A stretch of DNA of 64,000 bases from Colimorpha_A sp045543555 (GTDB lineage Bacteria > Bacillota > Clostridia > Oscillospirales > CAG-272): NCBI GenBank assembly GCA_045543555.1, contig JAZQMQ010000023.1, positions 23,251 through 87,250 of the forward strand, read 5' to 3'. The translations under genes and the position numbers were made by a program. The notes below the pieces were generated by a model. It saw only the letters and a program-made list of their open reading frames with translations. It was not told where the DNA came from and searched no databases. Below are positions 1 to 8,523 of the stretch, piece by piece. Positions within the stretch are counted from its first letter, which is position 1. The number at the start of each line of letters is the position of its first letter.

Positions 1-261
1 AACGCAAAGAAGAAGCGTATTTGTAAGACATTTGATGAAGTCGGGATACTGCGCAACCTTAACGAAGTTGCCAAATCCGAAATCGAAGTGATATCCGCCG
101 GGACGGTTTGCAAGCAGTGAGTTGTAGCCTTCTAAGAGCGATATTCTAATCGTGTTGAAGATAGGCCATACCGTGAATATGAGCAGAAGGATTATGGCAG
201 GAGAAAGATAAAACCAACCCTTCCACTTATCGAACTTGATTTTCTGTAAGAAGCCTGCCAT
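1..261 (-). CDS. Sugar ABC transporter permease, N-terminal part (partial)
   Basis: The reverse strand gives an open frame of 87 codons that starts at the ATG at 261 and runs off the window edge. It begins with a short basic stretch, then a hydrophobic segment (YLSPAIILLLIFTVWPIF) followed by NTIRISLLEGYN, typical of the first membrane segment of MalF/UgpA-type sugar permeases. The preceding ATPase gene ends one base away (TGA-T-ATG), so the two are very likely co-translated parts of one importer. The substrate cannot be read from this fragment. Confidence 0.8.
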   Translation of the reverse strand, partial: MAGFLQKIKFDKWKGWFYLSPAIILLLIFTVWPIFNTIRISLLEGYNSLLANRPGGYHFDFGFGNFVKVAQYPDFIKCLTNTLLLCV

Positions 262-262
262 A

Positions 263-1411
263 TCAGTTCTCCTCTGTGTTTTTCAGATTCTGCTGATCAC
301 CGAAGTAGATGCGCTCCTCGGTGGATTTGTCGAAGAGGAATACCTTGTGGGGCTTGAGTGAGAAGGATATCGTCTCACCAGAAGATACCTTATAGTCAGC
401 ATCAACGATGGAACGGATCGTCGGGTTAAGTGATGCGGGATGTGTAGAGACGATGGAAACGTCGCGTCCCATAACCTCTACGGTATTAAGATTACAGGTG
501 AGAGTACCGCTGGCATCGGGAATGAAGCCCTCGGGACGAACACCCACGGTTACAAGGCAATCAGCCACACCGTCTGTGTTCATAGCGAATTCGCCGCCTT
601 CAAAGTCGTCAGTGCCGCCTATATAAAGCTTACCGCCCTGTACGTATCCATTGAACACGTTTATTGGGGGAGTTCCGAGGAACTTGGCAACAAAGAGATT
701 GGTGGGATCGTCGTAAACGTCCTGAGGACGACCGATCTGCTGCAAAACTCCGAGCTTCATAACTACGATCATATCGGAGACAGACATAGCCTCCTCCTGG
801 TCGTGTGTAACGAAGATGGTTGTGATGCCGGTCTCCTTCTGAATACGGCGGATCTCCTCACGGGTCTGCAAGCGAAGACGTGCGTCAAGATTTGAAAGAG
901 GCTCGTCAAGGAGCAGGACCTTGGGCATCTTTACAAGAGCACGGGCAATTGCAACACGCTGCTGCTGACCGCCCGAGAGCTCGCTGGGCTTACGGTCCAT
1001 AAGTTCGTCGATCTGAACCAGCTTTGCCGCCTCATAGGCTCTCTCTATCATCTGATCCTTGGTCAGCTTGTCCGCGCCGCGCAGATTTTGAAGCGGGAAA
1101 AGAATATTCTGCTTAACTGTCATATGAGGATATAGCGCATAATTCTGGAACACGAGACCTACTCCGCGATTTTCGGGGGTAAGATCGGTTACGTCCTCAT
1201 CCCCAAAGAAGATATGTCCGCTTGATGGCTTCTGCAATCCGCTGATCATATACAGCGTGGTACTTTTACCACATCCGGAGGGTCCAAGCAGTCCTATCAG
1301 CTTACCGTCGGGGATGGTAAAGGAAAAGTCATTGACCGCAATAACTTTCTCGCCTGATTTTTTGTTTCTGGACGGGAAAATCTTGGTCAGATTTTGCAAA
1401 ACAACTTTCAT
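263..1411 (-). CDS. Carbohydrate ABC transporter ATP-binding protein (UgpC/MsmK type)
   Basis: 382 residues, usual length for the MalK/UgpC/MsmK family. Walker A GPSGCGKST at about 43-51, signature LSGGQQQR at about 145-152, Walker B VLLLDEP at about 165-171 and the switch histidine in VTHD near 203. A C-terminal TOBE-like region (about 240-375) follows. It should energise uptake of an oligosaccharide or glycerol-phosphate-like substrate; members of this family often serve several sugar importers. It precedes the permease gene with a one-base gap. A good Shine-Dalgarno (GAAAGGGAAA) precedes the ATG. Confidence 0.9.
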   Translation of the reverse strand: MKVVLQNLTKIFPSRNKKSGEKVIAVNDFSFTIPDGKLIGLLGPSGCGKSTTLYMISGLQKPSSGHIFFGDEDVTDLTPENRGVGLVFQNYALYPHMTVKQNILFPLQNLRGADKLTKDQMIERAYEAAKLVQIDELMDRKPSELSGGQQQRVAIARALVKMPKVLLLDEPLSNLDARLRLQTREEIRRIQKETGITTIFVTHDQEEAMSVSDMIVVMKLGVLQQIGRPQDVYDDPTNLFVAKFLGTPPINVFNGYVQGGKLYIGGTDDFEGGEFAMNTDGVADCLVTVGVRPEGFIPDASGTLTCNLNTVEVMGRDVSIVSTHPASLNPTIRSIVDADYKVSSGETISFSLKPHKVFLFDKSTEERIYFGDQQNLKNTEEN

Positions 1412-1458
1412 GTCGTTTCCCTTTCTCTATATCATTTTTTCTTTTACAGTTTGTTACT

Positions 1459-2235
1459 TTATAAATTGTCGCTCTTCTCCGAGCTTACACGTTCAGCGTG
1501 AATACACTGCTTGTATGCGATCAGATCATCGACGGTATCAAATATCCTTTGGCTTGCATAATCTACAGCTACAGTGTGTGACAGCTTATCGTGCAATACA
1601 GAGTGTGTATCCGTTGCAATCAGGAGAATGGCCTGCAGGATCAGGATTCCAAGAAGTATAACAGTTCCTGTGATTCCTATGGCGTTCATATATATCATCA
1701 GTATGATAAGGACCGGAAGCATCGTTTCTACCGCATACTTTCCCAAGACAGCGCGTACGAAGAGAACGACCGGTGAGATCTTTACGCCATCCTCTCGCAT
1801 GACCGCAATTCCAAAGATCTTTTTACCGAGGGTTTGTCCGTTTCCAAACAACAGCGGGACAATAAATTCAAGCAGAATGAACGCGATGAAAATACTGATG
1901 GATATGATCAAAAAAGTAAGATTTATAAGCACGTTATATACGTAATTTGCTTCCTTGTCTTTTGAAAACTCATCCATTGCGAATTTGTATATGTCCAGCT
2001 CTTCTTTGGTAAGCTTTTCGTAATCTTCTTCTGAAATATCAAAATCCACGTTATATTTTTTTTCATATTCTTCGCTTATCGATTCCAAGCGGGCTGTATG
2101 ATCGTCGTAGCCCAACGCACATGACATAACAAATGCTACACCAACAACCAATATTGACGCTAAAATAAAGTCAAAAAGAGCCGCGGAAATACGTTTCCAC
2201 ATACCTGCTTTTTGAAGGTCATACATAAAATTCAC
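1459..2235 (-). CDS. RDD family membrane protein
   Basis: 258 residues with an N-terminal MWKRISAALFDFILASI segment, which carries the Arg and Asp of the RDD family, then a long soluble insert rich in Glu/Lys (about 50-95) and three or more hydrophobic segments. The motif GKKIFGIAVMREDG after the third segment is also RDD-like. Function of the family is poorly known (some members act in ion or compatible-solute exchange). The ATG follows a strong AGGAGGTGA. The gap to the ABC ATPase is 47 bases, so co-transcription is possible but not shown. Confidence 0.8.
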   Translation of the reverse strand: MNFMYDLQKAGMWKRISAALFDFILASILVVGVAFVMSCALGYDDHTARLESISEEYEKKYNVDFDISEEDYEKLTKEELDIYKFAMDEFSKDKEANYVYNVLINLTFLIISISIFIAFILLEFIVPLLFGNGQTLGKKIFGIAVMREDGVKISPVVLFVRAVLGKYAVETMLPVLIILMIYMNAIGITGTVILLGILILQAILLIATDTHSVLHDKLSHTVAVDYASQRIFDTVDDLIAYKQCIHAERVSSEKSDNL

Positions 2236-2321
2236 CTCCTGTACCGGCTCAATGCATTATTAACTCATCTCTGTTCTATCATTTATCAAAAACACGCGCA
2301 AAAACATAGACGTTCAGCATA

Positions 2322-2350
2322 ATTATAGTATATGTCGGAACAAAAATCAA
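2322..2350 (-). promoter_or_regulatory. Sigma-A-type promoter for the RDD gene
   Basis: On the minus strand: TTGATT, a 17-base spacer and TATAAT, placed about 90 bases upstream of the RDD start codon. Confidence 0.65.
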
Positions 2351-2401
2351 GTCTTTAACGCAAAATAAAAGCTCAAAATATACAATTATACAAAATACAG
2401 A

Positions 2402-2431
2402 GCAAGAAGCAAGATCAACCTTGCTTCTTGC
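2402..2431 (-). terminator. Rho-independent terminator after the nucleotidase/GMK-like gene
   Basis: A perfect 12-bp stem (GCAAGAAGCAAG) with a 6-base loop lies 20 bases past the stop codon of the minus-strand gene. The minus-strand trailer is T-rich but not a clean T run; the plus-strand side has a better T run, so it may act in both directions. Confidence 0.65.
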
Positions 2432-2451
2432 GGTTTTTATTGTTGTGCGTA

Positions 2452-3558
2452 TCATTTTTCAATCGCATCAGTTATATCGCTCGCGGCTTTGTCGATGCCG
2501 TTATCGGTGGATACAGACAGATCGCAAAGCTCTTCGTTGCGGTATTCGTCGTCGAGGGAGAGAATGCGGCAGGTAATATCGTCGGAAGAAAGGTCTCGTG
2601 TAACGATATCCTTGATCACATCATAGCGCGTTTTGTTCAGGAAAACCAGCAACGCTTTCTGCTGATAGCGATTTTTCAGCGTCAGCGCGCCGCAGATATC
2701 GATGGGAATGACCGCTATTTTACCGCGTTCAACAACCGAATCGATCTCTTTTGCCTCCGTTCCGAAATAATGTCCGCTGTAAACCGTAGTCTCAAGGAAA
2801 CGACCCGCCTCTGCCTCTGAAACGAATTCAGACACATTGAGAAAACGGTAATGACCGATCGACTCACCGTTTCTGCGTGGACGTGTGGTGGCGGTAGTGG
2901 GCTTTTCCATACCGTGATCCTCGATAAGCTTCTGTGCCACTGCGGTCTTTCCGCTACCCGTAGGACCAACAAGACAAACGACGCCTCCGTTTTTCAAATC
3001 AGGCTTTTCCGCGGAAAATGAATTTCTTATCATTTCAACCAAATGCAAAAAGTCCTCATAAGAATTAACCGAAAGAAGACCTGAAAGATGAGTGTTCCAC
3101 GGCTTACGGAAAAGCACCGGATACGTGGCGGGAGTACGAGTAATATTATGGGCACCGTCGTCGAGAAGAATATCCAAATTTACCATATCCTTTCGTGTGC
3201 CGATAAGAATATGCTCGGGCGGGACCTCAGGAAAATCCTTCACCAAGCGTTCTGCTCTTGCCGACATACAAACCGGTGGCACAGCGGTAACAAAAAAGAC
3301 ATCCGCCACAGCGCAAAGACTGCGCACAAGCTCAACCGCCCCCGGCAGAATGGGCTGGTTTGCCACAAAATCAGGGTCGGAAAAATATCGCAGACGACCG
3401 TCAGCCAGGTTATGACCGTCTCCCCAGCCCTTAATATCGTATATAGTCAGCAGTGGGGTGATATTCTGCTCTGCATTCAGGCGCTCCAGGGCATATCCGT
3501 TACAATCATAGAGAATATCGTCTACATCAAGACCGATTCTCAGCTTGTATTTTTTCAT
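2452..3558 (-). CDS. Fusion: 5'(3')-deoxyribonucleotidase-like HAD domain + guanylate kinase-like domain
   Basis: 368 residues from the ATG at 3558, chosen because AGAGGA lies just before it; the frame stays open 20 codons further upstream. Residues 1-180 look like a NT5C-type HAD phosphatase: GLDVDDILYD (nucleophile Asp11, Asp13), a mid-domain TAVP threonine and the late acidic motif LLDDGAHNI (131-139). Residues 190-368 look like guanylate kinase: P-loop GPTGSGKT (198-205), TTRPRR (224-229), YSGHYFGT (260-267). A canonical gmk is present at 33697, so this copy is not the housekeeping kinase. Both halves suggest nucleotide pool or nucleotide repair work; the substrates are not known from sequence. 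Confidence 0.75.
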   Translation of the reverse strand: MKKYKLRIGLDVDDILYDCNGYALERLNAEQNITPLLTIYDIKGWGDGHNLADGRLRYFSDPDFVANQPILPGAVELVRSLCAVADVFFVTAVPPVCMSARAERLVKDFPEVPPEHILIGTRKDMVNLDILLDDGAHNITRTPATYPVLFRKPWNTHLSGLLSVNSYEDFLHLVEMIRNSFSAEKPDLKNGGVVCLVGPTGSGKTAVAQKLIEDHGMEKPTTATTRPRRNGESIGHYRFLNVSEFVSEAEAGRFLETTVYSGHYFGTEAKEIDSVVERGKIAVIPIDICGALTLKNRYQQKALLVFLNKTRYDVIKDIVTRDLSSDDITCRILSLDDEYRNEELCDLSVSTDNGIDKAASDITDAIEK

Positions 3559-3803
3559 ATAATCCTCTTTCCGTTTGATATGCACCCACATACACGATCC
3601 GTCGCATTTGCCACACAAAAAATGCGGTTATACGCCCGGTGCAAATCAAAATAATCCAATAAGTACGACTTAAGAAAACAAATAAACTTGATCTGATAAT
3701 CAAAAAACGCTTTAGTATTTATCAATATCAAACAACTGATTCACCAACATCATATCACAAGTGCCGGTCATTGTAAATACGTATTTTACATTTTGGGCAG
3801 ATA

Positions 3804-3990
3804 TTATAGATGTAATTTTGTTATTTTTTCACATTCCCGTTTTTTCTTTGCCTTCCAAAATCCCGCATAAGAGCGGTATACGATATATACTGATATTTCT
3901 TCAAGTGACATATCGGTGGTATTTAAAAGATGCTCTGCAACGTTCATTCTGATCTCGGACAGCTCCTTTAAAAGGCATTTCCCATAAATT
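3804..3990 (-). pseudogene. Remnant of an AraC-family regulator (C-terminal HTH only)
   Basis: On the minus strand a frame reads ELSEIRMNVAEHLL and then SLEEISVYIVYRSYAGFW, the recognisable second half of an AraC/XylS DNA-binding domain. No start codon or N-terminal domain is present: upstream the similarity stops where the recombinase remnant begins. The C-terminus is a short unrelated run ending at a stop at 3804. I infer a gene broken by insertion or deletion of a mobile element. Boundaries are approximate. Confidence 0.5.
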
Positions 3991-3996
3991 TAATGA

Positions 3997-4391
3997 CAAG
4001 TCTCTACGTTTGGCGTTCGGAAAGATGCAAAACGCAATACCGAGCTCAATTCGCTGTTCAAAAGGCTGTACGAGGATAATGTCCTTGGACGTATCACCAA
4101 CGAGCAGTTCCGCTTATTATCCGAAGGATACAATGCAGAGCAAAGAGAGATAACCGAAAGGCTCCCCATCCTTGAAAAAGAGATCGAGCATTTGAAAGCA
4201 TCTGCAAACAACGTGGAACAATTCGTAGCCCTCGCAAAAAATTCATCAATATCGAAGCGCTCACACCCGAGATCATCCGAACCTTTATATCCAAGATCGT
4301 GATACACGAAAAAAGCGTAAAGCATTGTAAATCCGCCACACAGCAGATCGACATATACTTTACGCATATCGGAATGCTTCACGCCGTCTGA
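3997..4391 (+). pseudogene. Remnant of a large serine recombinase (TnpX-like C-terminus), frameshifted
   Basis: The plus strand encodes LFKRLYEDNVLGRITNEQF, LLSEGYNAEQREI and, after a frameshift, EIIRTFISKIVIHEKS and QQIDIYFTHIG, the characteristic C-terminal region of Tn4451/TnpX-type serine recombinases. The reading frame breaks at an A run near 4234-4240 (six A where seven would keep frame). The catalytic N-terminal domain is missing. This is a dead fragment of an integrative element. No matching element ends were found. Confidence 0.75.
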
Positions 4392-4401
4392 TAAAAACAA
4401 A

Positions 4402-4451
4402 GAGAAAAGGCGGATAGAAGCAGAATCATCTGCAACTATCCGTCTTTTCTC
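4402..4451. repeat. Long inverted repeat after the recombinase remnant
   Basis: A 16-bp stem (GAGAAAAGGCGGATAG against CTATCCGTCTTTTCTC, one G-T pair) with a further inner pairing (GCAGA/TCTGC) starts 10 bases past the recombinase stop. It probably belonged to the lost element as a transcription terminator or element-end structure. Confidence 0.5.
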
Positions 4452-4516
4452 GTCCATTACACCAATATCCATAAACTTCTTTACGGTAACCAGCGTTTAC
4501 ATTCGGTTCTTTTTTA

Positions 4517-5241
4517 TTATATCTCGATCTCAAGCCCATCCTCTGCGAGTTTGCAAGGGAACGGTGCGTCTTCTTCAAGTTTCCGAAGGAAAGGCTCTCT
4601 TTCGGGGTTTATAATGTTAATTATCATACGCTTGGTTTTGTTTTTTGCGATTATATCGTTTGCTGTACCGGGGGGTGTGATGTGCACCCTCACATACAAC
4701 GAGGTCGTATTCTATATCACCGAGCAGGGACAGATAATCACCGAATCCGTATCCGAGGTCGCCCGAAAGGAATATTGTCTTGCCTTCCCCTCTACTCTAA
4801 ATGAGTACGACACCTCCGAATGCTTATTTCTGAGAGCTGTGACCTTAAGAATACCGTCGTCGAATATTACACCTTCGCCGTAAACAACGCTTCTCAGCCC
4901 TTCCCTTCTTTTAAATCCGAGGAGAGTAGTTATCCAGCTGTCGACCGCGTCGATACACTTCTGTTCGGGATAGTGAAATAACGGATCGCAATCAACGTAT
5001 CCTATCCACCACATAAGCTCCGAGCAGAACGCGGGCAGACCGTTCATGTGGTCGGAATGAGCGTAGTAATAAACACTCCTTTAACGCTGTTGTGAGGTAT
5101 TTCAGCACGCTCAAGCAGAGCCGAAACGGGCGCCCCTGCGTCAAAAATACAGGTATTTTCTCCCACCTGCAAAAACAGTGACGCACAAAACCTCTTACAT
5201 TCGGGCACTCCGTGTCCCTCACCGGCAACCGTCAGCTTCAT
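4517..5241 (-). pseudogene. Metallo-beta-lactamase-fold hydrolase, disrupted by three frameshifts
   Basis: Joining three frames gives a roughly 240-residue MBL-fold protein. The start is ATG at 5241 behind AGGAAG, reading MKLTVAGEGHGVPE and later NTCIFDAGAPVSALL. The first break lies inside the metal-binding motif: VFITT is followed, one missing base later, by HAHSDHMNG. The second break is near 4775, where GKTIFLSGDLGYGFGDY continues in another frame to VVCEGAHHTP. The third break is next to that HH, followed by ANDIIAKNKTKRMIINIINP up to the stop at 4517. All key motifs exist, so decay looks recent; sequencing error is the alternative, but three separate errors are less likely. No neighbour suggests a substrate. 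Confidence 0.75.
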
Positions 5242-5291
5242 TAGAATCTTCCTGACTATATTTTCGGAATTTATTTATATGGTTACTACAA

Positions 5292-6089
5292 TCAAATATT
5301 AAATAATTTTGCGGCGTTATTATAAAATATATCTTCGCGCTGTTCTTCCGTCAAGTCGATGCTGAGGAATCTTTCTATCTCGACCTCGGGATTCCACATA
5401 GGGTAATCGGTACCGAAAAGCACACGGTCGGAACCGTACGCCAAAATAAGCTCCTTTGCTTTTTCGGGTGATATTGCAAATAGGGACGAGGAGCAATCCA
5501 CGTAAAAGTTTTTATAACCGCAAAGCTTACTTGTCGCTTCCTCCCAAATTGAATAGCCTCCGAAATGGGCGCCGATGAACACAAGATCCTTATAAATATC
5601 AAGTATCGGCTTGATCCTGTTTGGATTTGAATAGTCGTAGCGGCTATCTCCTGTATGAACAAGCAGAGGTAATCTGCCCTCGCAAAGCTCGTATATTTTG
5701 AGCATACGGTAGTCGTCAAGCTTAAATTTTTGTATATCCGGATGAAGCTTAACTCCCTTCAGCCCCAGTTCAATTATCTCGTTTACGTCCGCCTCAATAT
5801 CCTCACTGTCGGGGTGAAGTGTGCCGAGTCCCGTAAAGGTGCCTTCACTTTCCGCAACCGATGCCGCAATGAATTTATTTATGCTTGACACCTGCTTGGG
5901 AGTCGTTGCGACCGACTGAACGATAAAATGATCTATCCCCGCATTTTTTCCGTGCTCCAGCAGGGTCGATATTTTCCCGTCAAAGCACATTGGAATATCA
6001 TAAAACTTTCCCGTGCTGTCGGAAGCCTTCTCCGCTATTTTATCGGGGTAAATGTGACAGTGAGCGTCGATAATTCTATATTTCTTCAT
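5292..6089 (-). CDS. Amidohydrolase family protein (amidohydrolase_2, TIM-barrel metal hydrolase)
   Basis: 265 residues. The N-terminal IIDAHCHIYPDKIAE carries the HxH metal ligands; KGVKLHPDIQ, LVHTGDS, IGAHFGG and VLFGTDYPMW give the remaining His and Asp ligands typical of PF04909. Enzymes of this family hydrolyse or decarboxylate small cyclic or aromatic substrates; the actual one is not evident. It stands alone after the terminator at 6110-6139, with the decayed MBL gene downstream. Confidence 0.85.
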   Translation of the reverse strand: MKKYRIIDAHCHIYPDKIAEKASDSTGKFYDIPMCFDGKISTLLEHGKNAGIDHFIVQSVATTPKQVSSINKFIAASVAESEGTFTGLGTLHPDSEDIEADVNEIIELGLKGVKLHPDIQKFKLDDYRMLKIYELCEGRLPLLVHTGDSRYDYSNPNRIKPILDIYKDLVFIGAHFGGYSIWEEATSKLCGYKNFYVDCSSSLFAISPEKAKELILAYGSDRVLFGTDYPMWNPEVEIERFLSIDLTEEQREDIFYNNAAKLFNI

Positions 6090-6109
6090 TTGGTCTGCTC
6101 TTTTCTTTA

Positions 6110-6139
6110 AAGACCGACACCGTATGCGGTGTCGGTCTT
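6110..6139 (-). terminator. Terminator of the VOR/leucine dehydrogenase operon
   Basis: A 13-bp perfect stem (AAGACCGACACCG) with a 4-base loop, 13 bases past the leucine dehydrogenase stop codon. The T tract is short (TCTTTAAAG), so termination may be incomplete. Confidence 0.6.
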
Positions 6140-6152
6140 CTGTCTTTTGATA

Positions 6153-7184
6153 TTAGCCGTAGATGATCTGCTCTGCCATTTCGGTTGCGATAACACCCTC
6201 GGGCTTACCGGTCTCCTTGGACTCGGTGAGGATCTTCTCGATGGAATTGTAGATGTTGTCGACCTTGGTAAGAACTGCGTCCTTATTGTAGGGGCCGTCA
6301 ACCTCTGCTGCCGCGTTAATAACGCCGCCACCGTTGATTACCAAGTCGGGAGCGTAGTAGATGCCTCTTGCCTTGAGTGCAAGACCCGAAGCGTCATCGA
6401 GGATCTGGTTGTTTGCTCCACCTGCAACTGCCTTACAGTTAAGGGTGGGGATTGTGTTGGGGTTGATGATAGCGCCCATAGCGTTGGGGGAGAAGATGTC
6501 ACACTTGACGGACATAATCTCGTTAGTCGAAACCACAGTCGCGCCGAATTCCTCAGCAGCCTTAGCCGCAATCTCCTTGTTGGAGCGGTTAGCAACGATG
6601 AGCTTTGCGCCGCTGTTGTGAAGGTGACGGCAGAGGTCATAGCCGACCTTACCGAGACCCTGAACCGCGATGGTAAGTCCGTCAAGGTTATCGGAGCCGA
6701 AGGCTACCTTTGCGGTTGCCTTGATACCCTGCCATACGCCGCGTGCGGTGAAGGGGGAGGGGTCGCCGCTATTCTGGGGAAGTCCGCAGATGTGGTTTGT
6801 CTTGCGGAGCATAACGAGTGCGTCGTCACAGGTGGTATTTACGTCCTCAGCAGTTATGTAGTCGCCGCCGAGGTTGTTAACTGCCTCGCCGAATGCCTCG
6901 AACATTGCTTCGGTCTTCATGGAGGGGTCAGCGATGATTACGCCCTTACCGCCCCCGTGAGGAAGTCCTGCCATAGCATTCTTGTGGGACATACCTCTTG
7001 AAAGACGGAGTACGTCGAAGAGCGCATCGTCGTAGGACGCATAGGGGAAGAGACGGCAGCCGCCGATTGCAGGGCCGAGATTGGTGTTGTGAACAGCGAT
7101 GATAGCCTTAAGGCCTGCCTTTTCGTTGTTTACGAAAAGCACCTTTTCATGGCGCCATGTAGTCATTTCAGTCATTGCATTCAT
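6153..7184 (-). CDS. Leucine (branched-chain amino acid) dehydrogenase
   Basis: 343 residues from the ATG at 7184, which has AAAGGAG eight bases ahead; the frame extends 13 codons further. Glu/Leu/Phe/Val dehydrogenase family, leucine dehydrogenase branch: GPAIGGCRLFPY at about 38-49, the lysines expected for substrate binding and catalysis at Lys68 (SHKNA) and Lys80 (PHGGGKGV), and a Rossmann NAD site GLGKVG at about 176-181. It interconverts leucine, isoleucine and valine with their 2-oxoacids. As last gene after the 2-oxoacid:ferredoxin oxidoreductase, its likely partners are the oxoacids made or used by that enzyme. Confidence 0.9.
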   Translation of the reverse strand: MNAMTEMTTWRHEKVLFVNNEKAGLKAIIAVHNTNLGPAIGGCRLFPYASYDDALFDVLRLSRGMSHKNAMAGLPHGGGKGVIIADPSMKTEAMFEAFGEAVNNLGGDYITAEDVNTTCDDALVMLRKTNHICGLPQNSGDPSPFTARGVWQGIKATAKVAFGSDNLDGLTIAVQGLGKVGYDLCRHLHNSGAKLIVANRSNKEIAAKAAEEFGATVVSTNEIMSVKCDIFSPNAMGAIINPNTIPTLNCKAVAGGANNQILDDASGLALKARGIYYAPDLVINGGGVINAAAEVDGPYNKDAVLTKVDNIYNSIEKILTESKETGKPEGVIATEMAEQIIYG

Positions 7185-7225
7185 GGTTTTATTCTCCTTT
7201 GATAAAAGCTGCAGGAACAGCAAGA

Positions 7226-7765
7226 TTACTTGTTATAGGTCATACCCATGTTGAGAGCCTTCATATTGAGCTCCTTCAGGGCTGCCTTCTTTGCGGGAAC
7301 GAGCTTTTCAACTACCTCAGCAGTTCCATCAAAGGAAAGCTCGGGGTTGTTTTCAAGCAGGTGACCGACGATTATCATATTTGCAAGGGTGGTTATTCCC
7401 TCGTCCTTTGCCATCTGAGTTGCGGGAATATAGAATACCTCTACGTCCTCACGCTCGACCTTAACGTCGATAAGCGAGGAGTCAACGTATATCTGACCGC
7501 CCGAAACCACGGTGTTTACGTACTTCTGAAGCGAGGGGGTGTTCATTGCGATAAGAACGTCGGGGGTCGTGATTATGGGTGAACCAACGGGAGATTCGGA
7601 AATGATAACGTTACAGTTAGCGGTTCCGCCTCTCATTTCGGGACCGTAGGAAGGAAGCCAGGAAACCTGATAGTCATCCATAAGTCCTTTGTATGCAAGG
7701 AATTTTCCGGAAAACAGTATTCCCTGTCCTCCGAAGCCTGCAATGAGGATCTGCGTAGTTTTCAT
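7226..7765 (-). CDS. 2-oxoacid:ferredoxin oxidoreductase, gamma subunit
   Basis: 179 residues, full length for the gamma (POR/KOR gamma) domain: GFGGQGILFSGK at 10-21, SYGPEMRGGTANC near 39-51, and MNTPSLQKY. Together with the next three upstream genes it forms a four-subunit enzyme that links oxidative decarboxylation of a 2-oxoacid to ferredoxin reduction, or the reverse carboxylation. The gap to the beta gene is one base and the leucine dehydrogenase gene follows 41 bases downstream, supporting a branched-chain substrate. Confidence 0.88.
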   Translation of the reverse strand: MKTTQILIAGFGGQGILFSGKFLAYKGLMDDYQVSWLPSYGPEMRGGTANCNVIISESPVGSPIITTPDVLIAMNTPSLQKYVNTVVSGGQIYVDSSLIDVKVEREDVEVFYIPATQMAKDEGITTLANMIIVGHLLENNPELSFDGTAEVVEKLVPAKKAALKELNMKALNMGMTYNK

Positions 7766-7766
7766 A

Positions 7767-8522
7767 TTACTGTTCCTCCTTGCTTGCGCTTCTGTCCTTA
7801 TATACGCCGATTGGATAATAAGGAAGCATATCGCTCTCGATCCACTTAAGTGCCGCCTCAGGAGTCATTCCCCAGTTGGTCGGACACGCGGAAACGACCT
7901 CAACAAGTGAGAAGCCCTTTCCTGCGACCTGATTTTCAAAGGCCTTTTTGATTGCTTTCTTAGCATTCTTTACGTTCTTTACGTTATTAACGGCCACACG
8001 TGCTATATACTCGGGACCTTCAAGCGTTGACAGCATCTCGCTAACCTTGATGGGCCAACCGCAGTGATTAACATCGCGTCCGTAAGGAGAGGTCTGAGTT
8101 ACCTGACCGGGAAGGCTTGTAGGAGCCATCTGTCCACCGGTCATACCGTAAATTGCGTTATTTACGAAGATAACGGTAATGTTTTCGTTTCTTGCGGCAG
8201 AATGTACGGTTTCTGCCATACCGATGGAAGCAAGGTCACCGTCGCCCTGATAGGTGAATACCACGTTTTCGGGACGGCAACGCTTAATTCCCGTTGCAAC
8301 TGCGGGAGCTCTTCCGTGAGGAGCTTCGATCATATCGCAAGCAAAATAATCGTAAGCCATTACTGCACATCCAACGGGTGCAACACCGATAGCCTTACCC
8401 TCTATTCCAAGCTCATCCATTACCTCAGCTACGAGGCGGTGAATAATTCCGTGAGGGCAACCGGGACAATAGTGGAAGGGAGCGTCTGTAAGAGACTTGG
8501 GTTTTTCAAATACAATTGCCAT
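7767..8522 (-). CDS. 2-oxoacid:ferredoxin oxidoreductase, beta subunit (thiamine diphosphate binding)
   Basis: 251 residues from the ATG at 8522 (preceded by AAAGGAG), one base after the alpha stop codon. ThDP-binding motif GDGDLASIGM at about 93-102 with the NN pair at 121-122, and an N-terminal CPGCPHG (19-25) common in KOR/VOR beta chains. No ferredoxin domain is fused. It carries the cofactor for decarboxylation or carboxylation chemistry in the cytoplasm. Confidence 0.9.
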   Translation of the reverse strand: MAIVFEKPKSLTDAPFHYCPGCPHGIIHRLVAEVMDELGIEGKAIGVAPVGCAVMAYDYFACDMIEAPHGRAPAVATGIKRCRPENVVFTYQGDGDLASIGMAETVHSAARNENITVIFVNNAIYGMTGGQMAPTSLPGQVTQTSPYGRDVNHCGWPIKVSEMLSTLEGPEYIARVAVNNVKNVKNAKKAIKKAFENQVAGKGFSLVEVVSACPTNWGMTPEAALKWIESDMLPYYPIGVYKDRSASKEEQ

Positions 8523-8523
8523 C

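Noticed and set aside
3619..3803. Small genes downstream of the AraC remnant
   Set aside because: AT-rich sequence with only short frames and no ribosome binding site; nothing recognised.
3990..4472. Minus-strand 160-codon frame
   Set aside because: It lies antisense to the recombinase remnant, whose plus-strand frame carries the family motifs.
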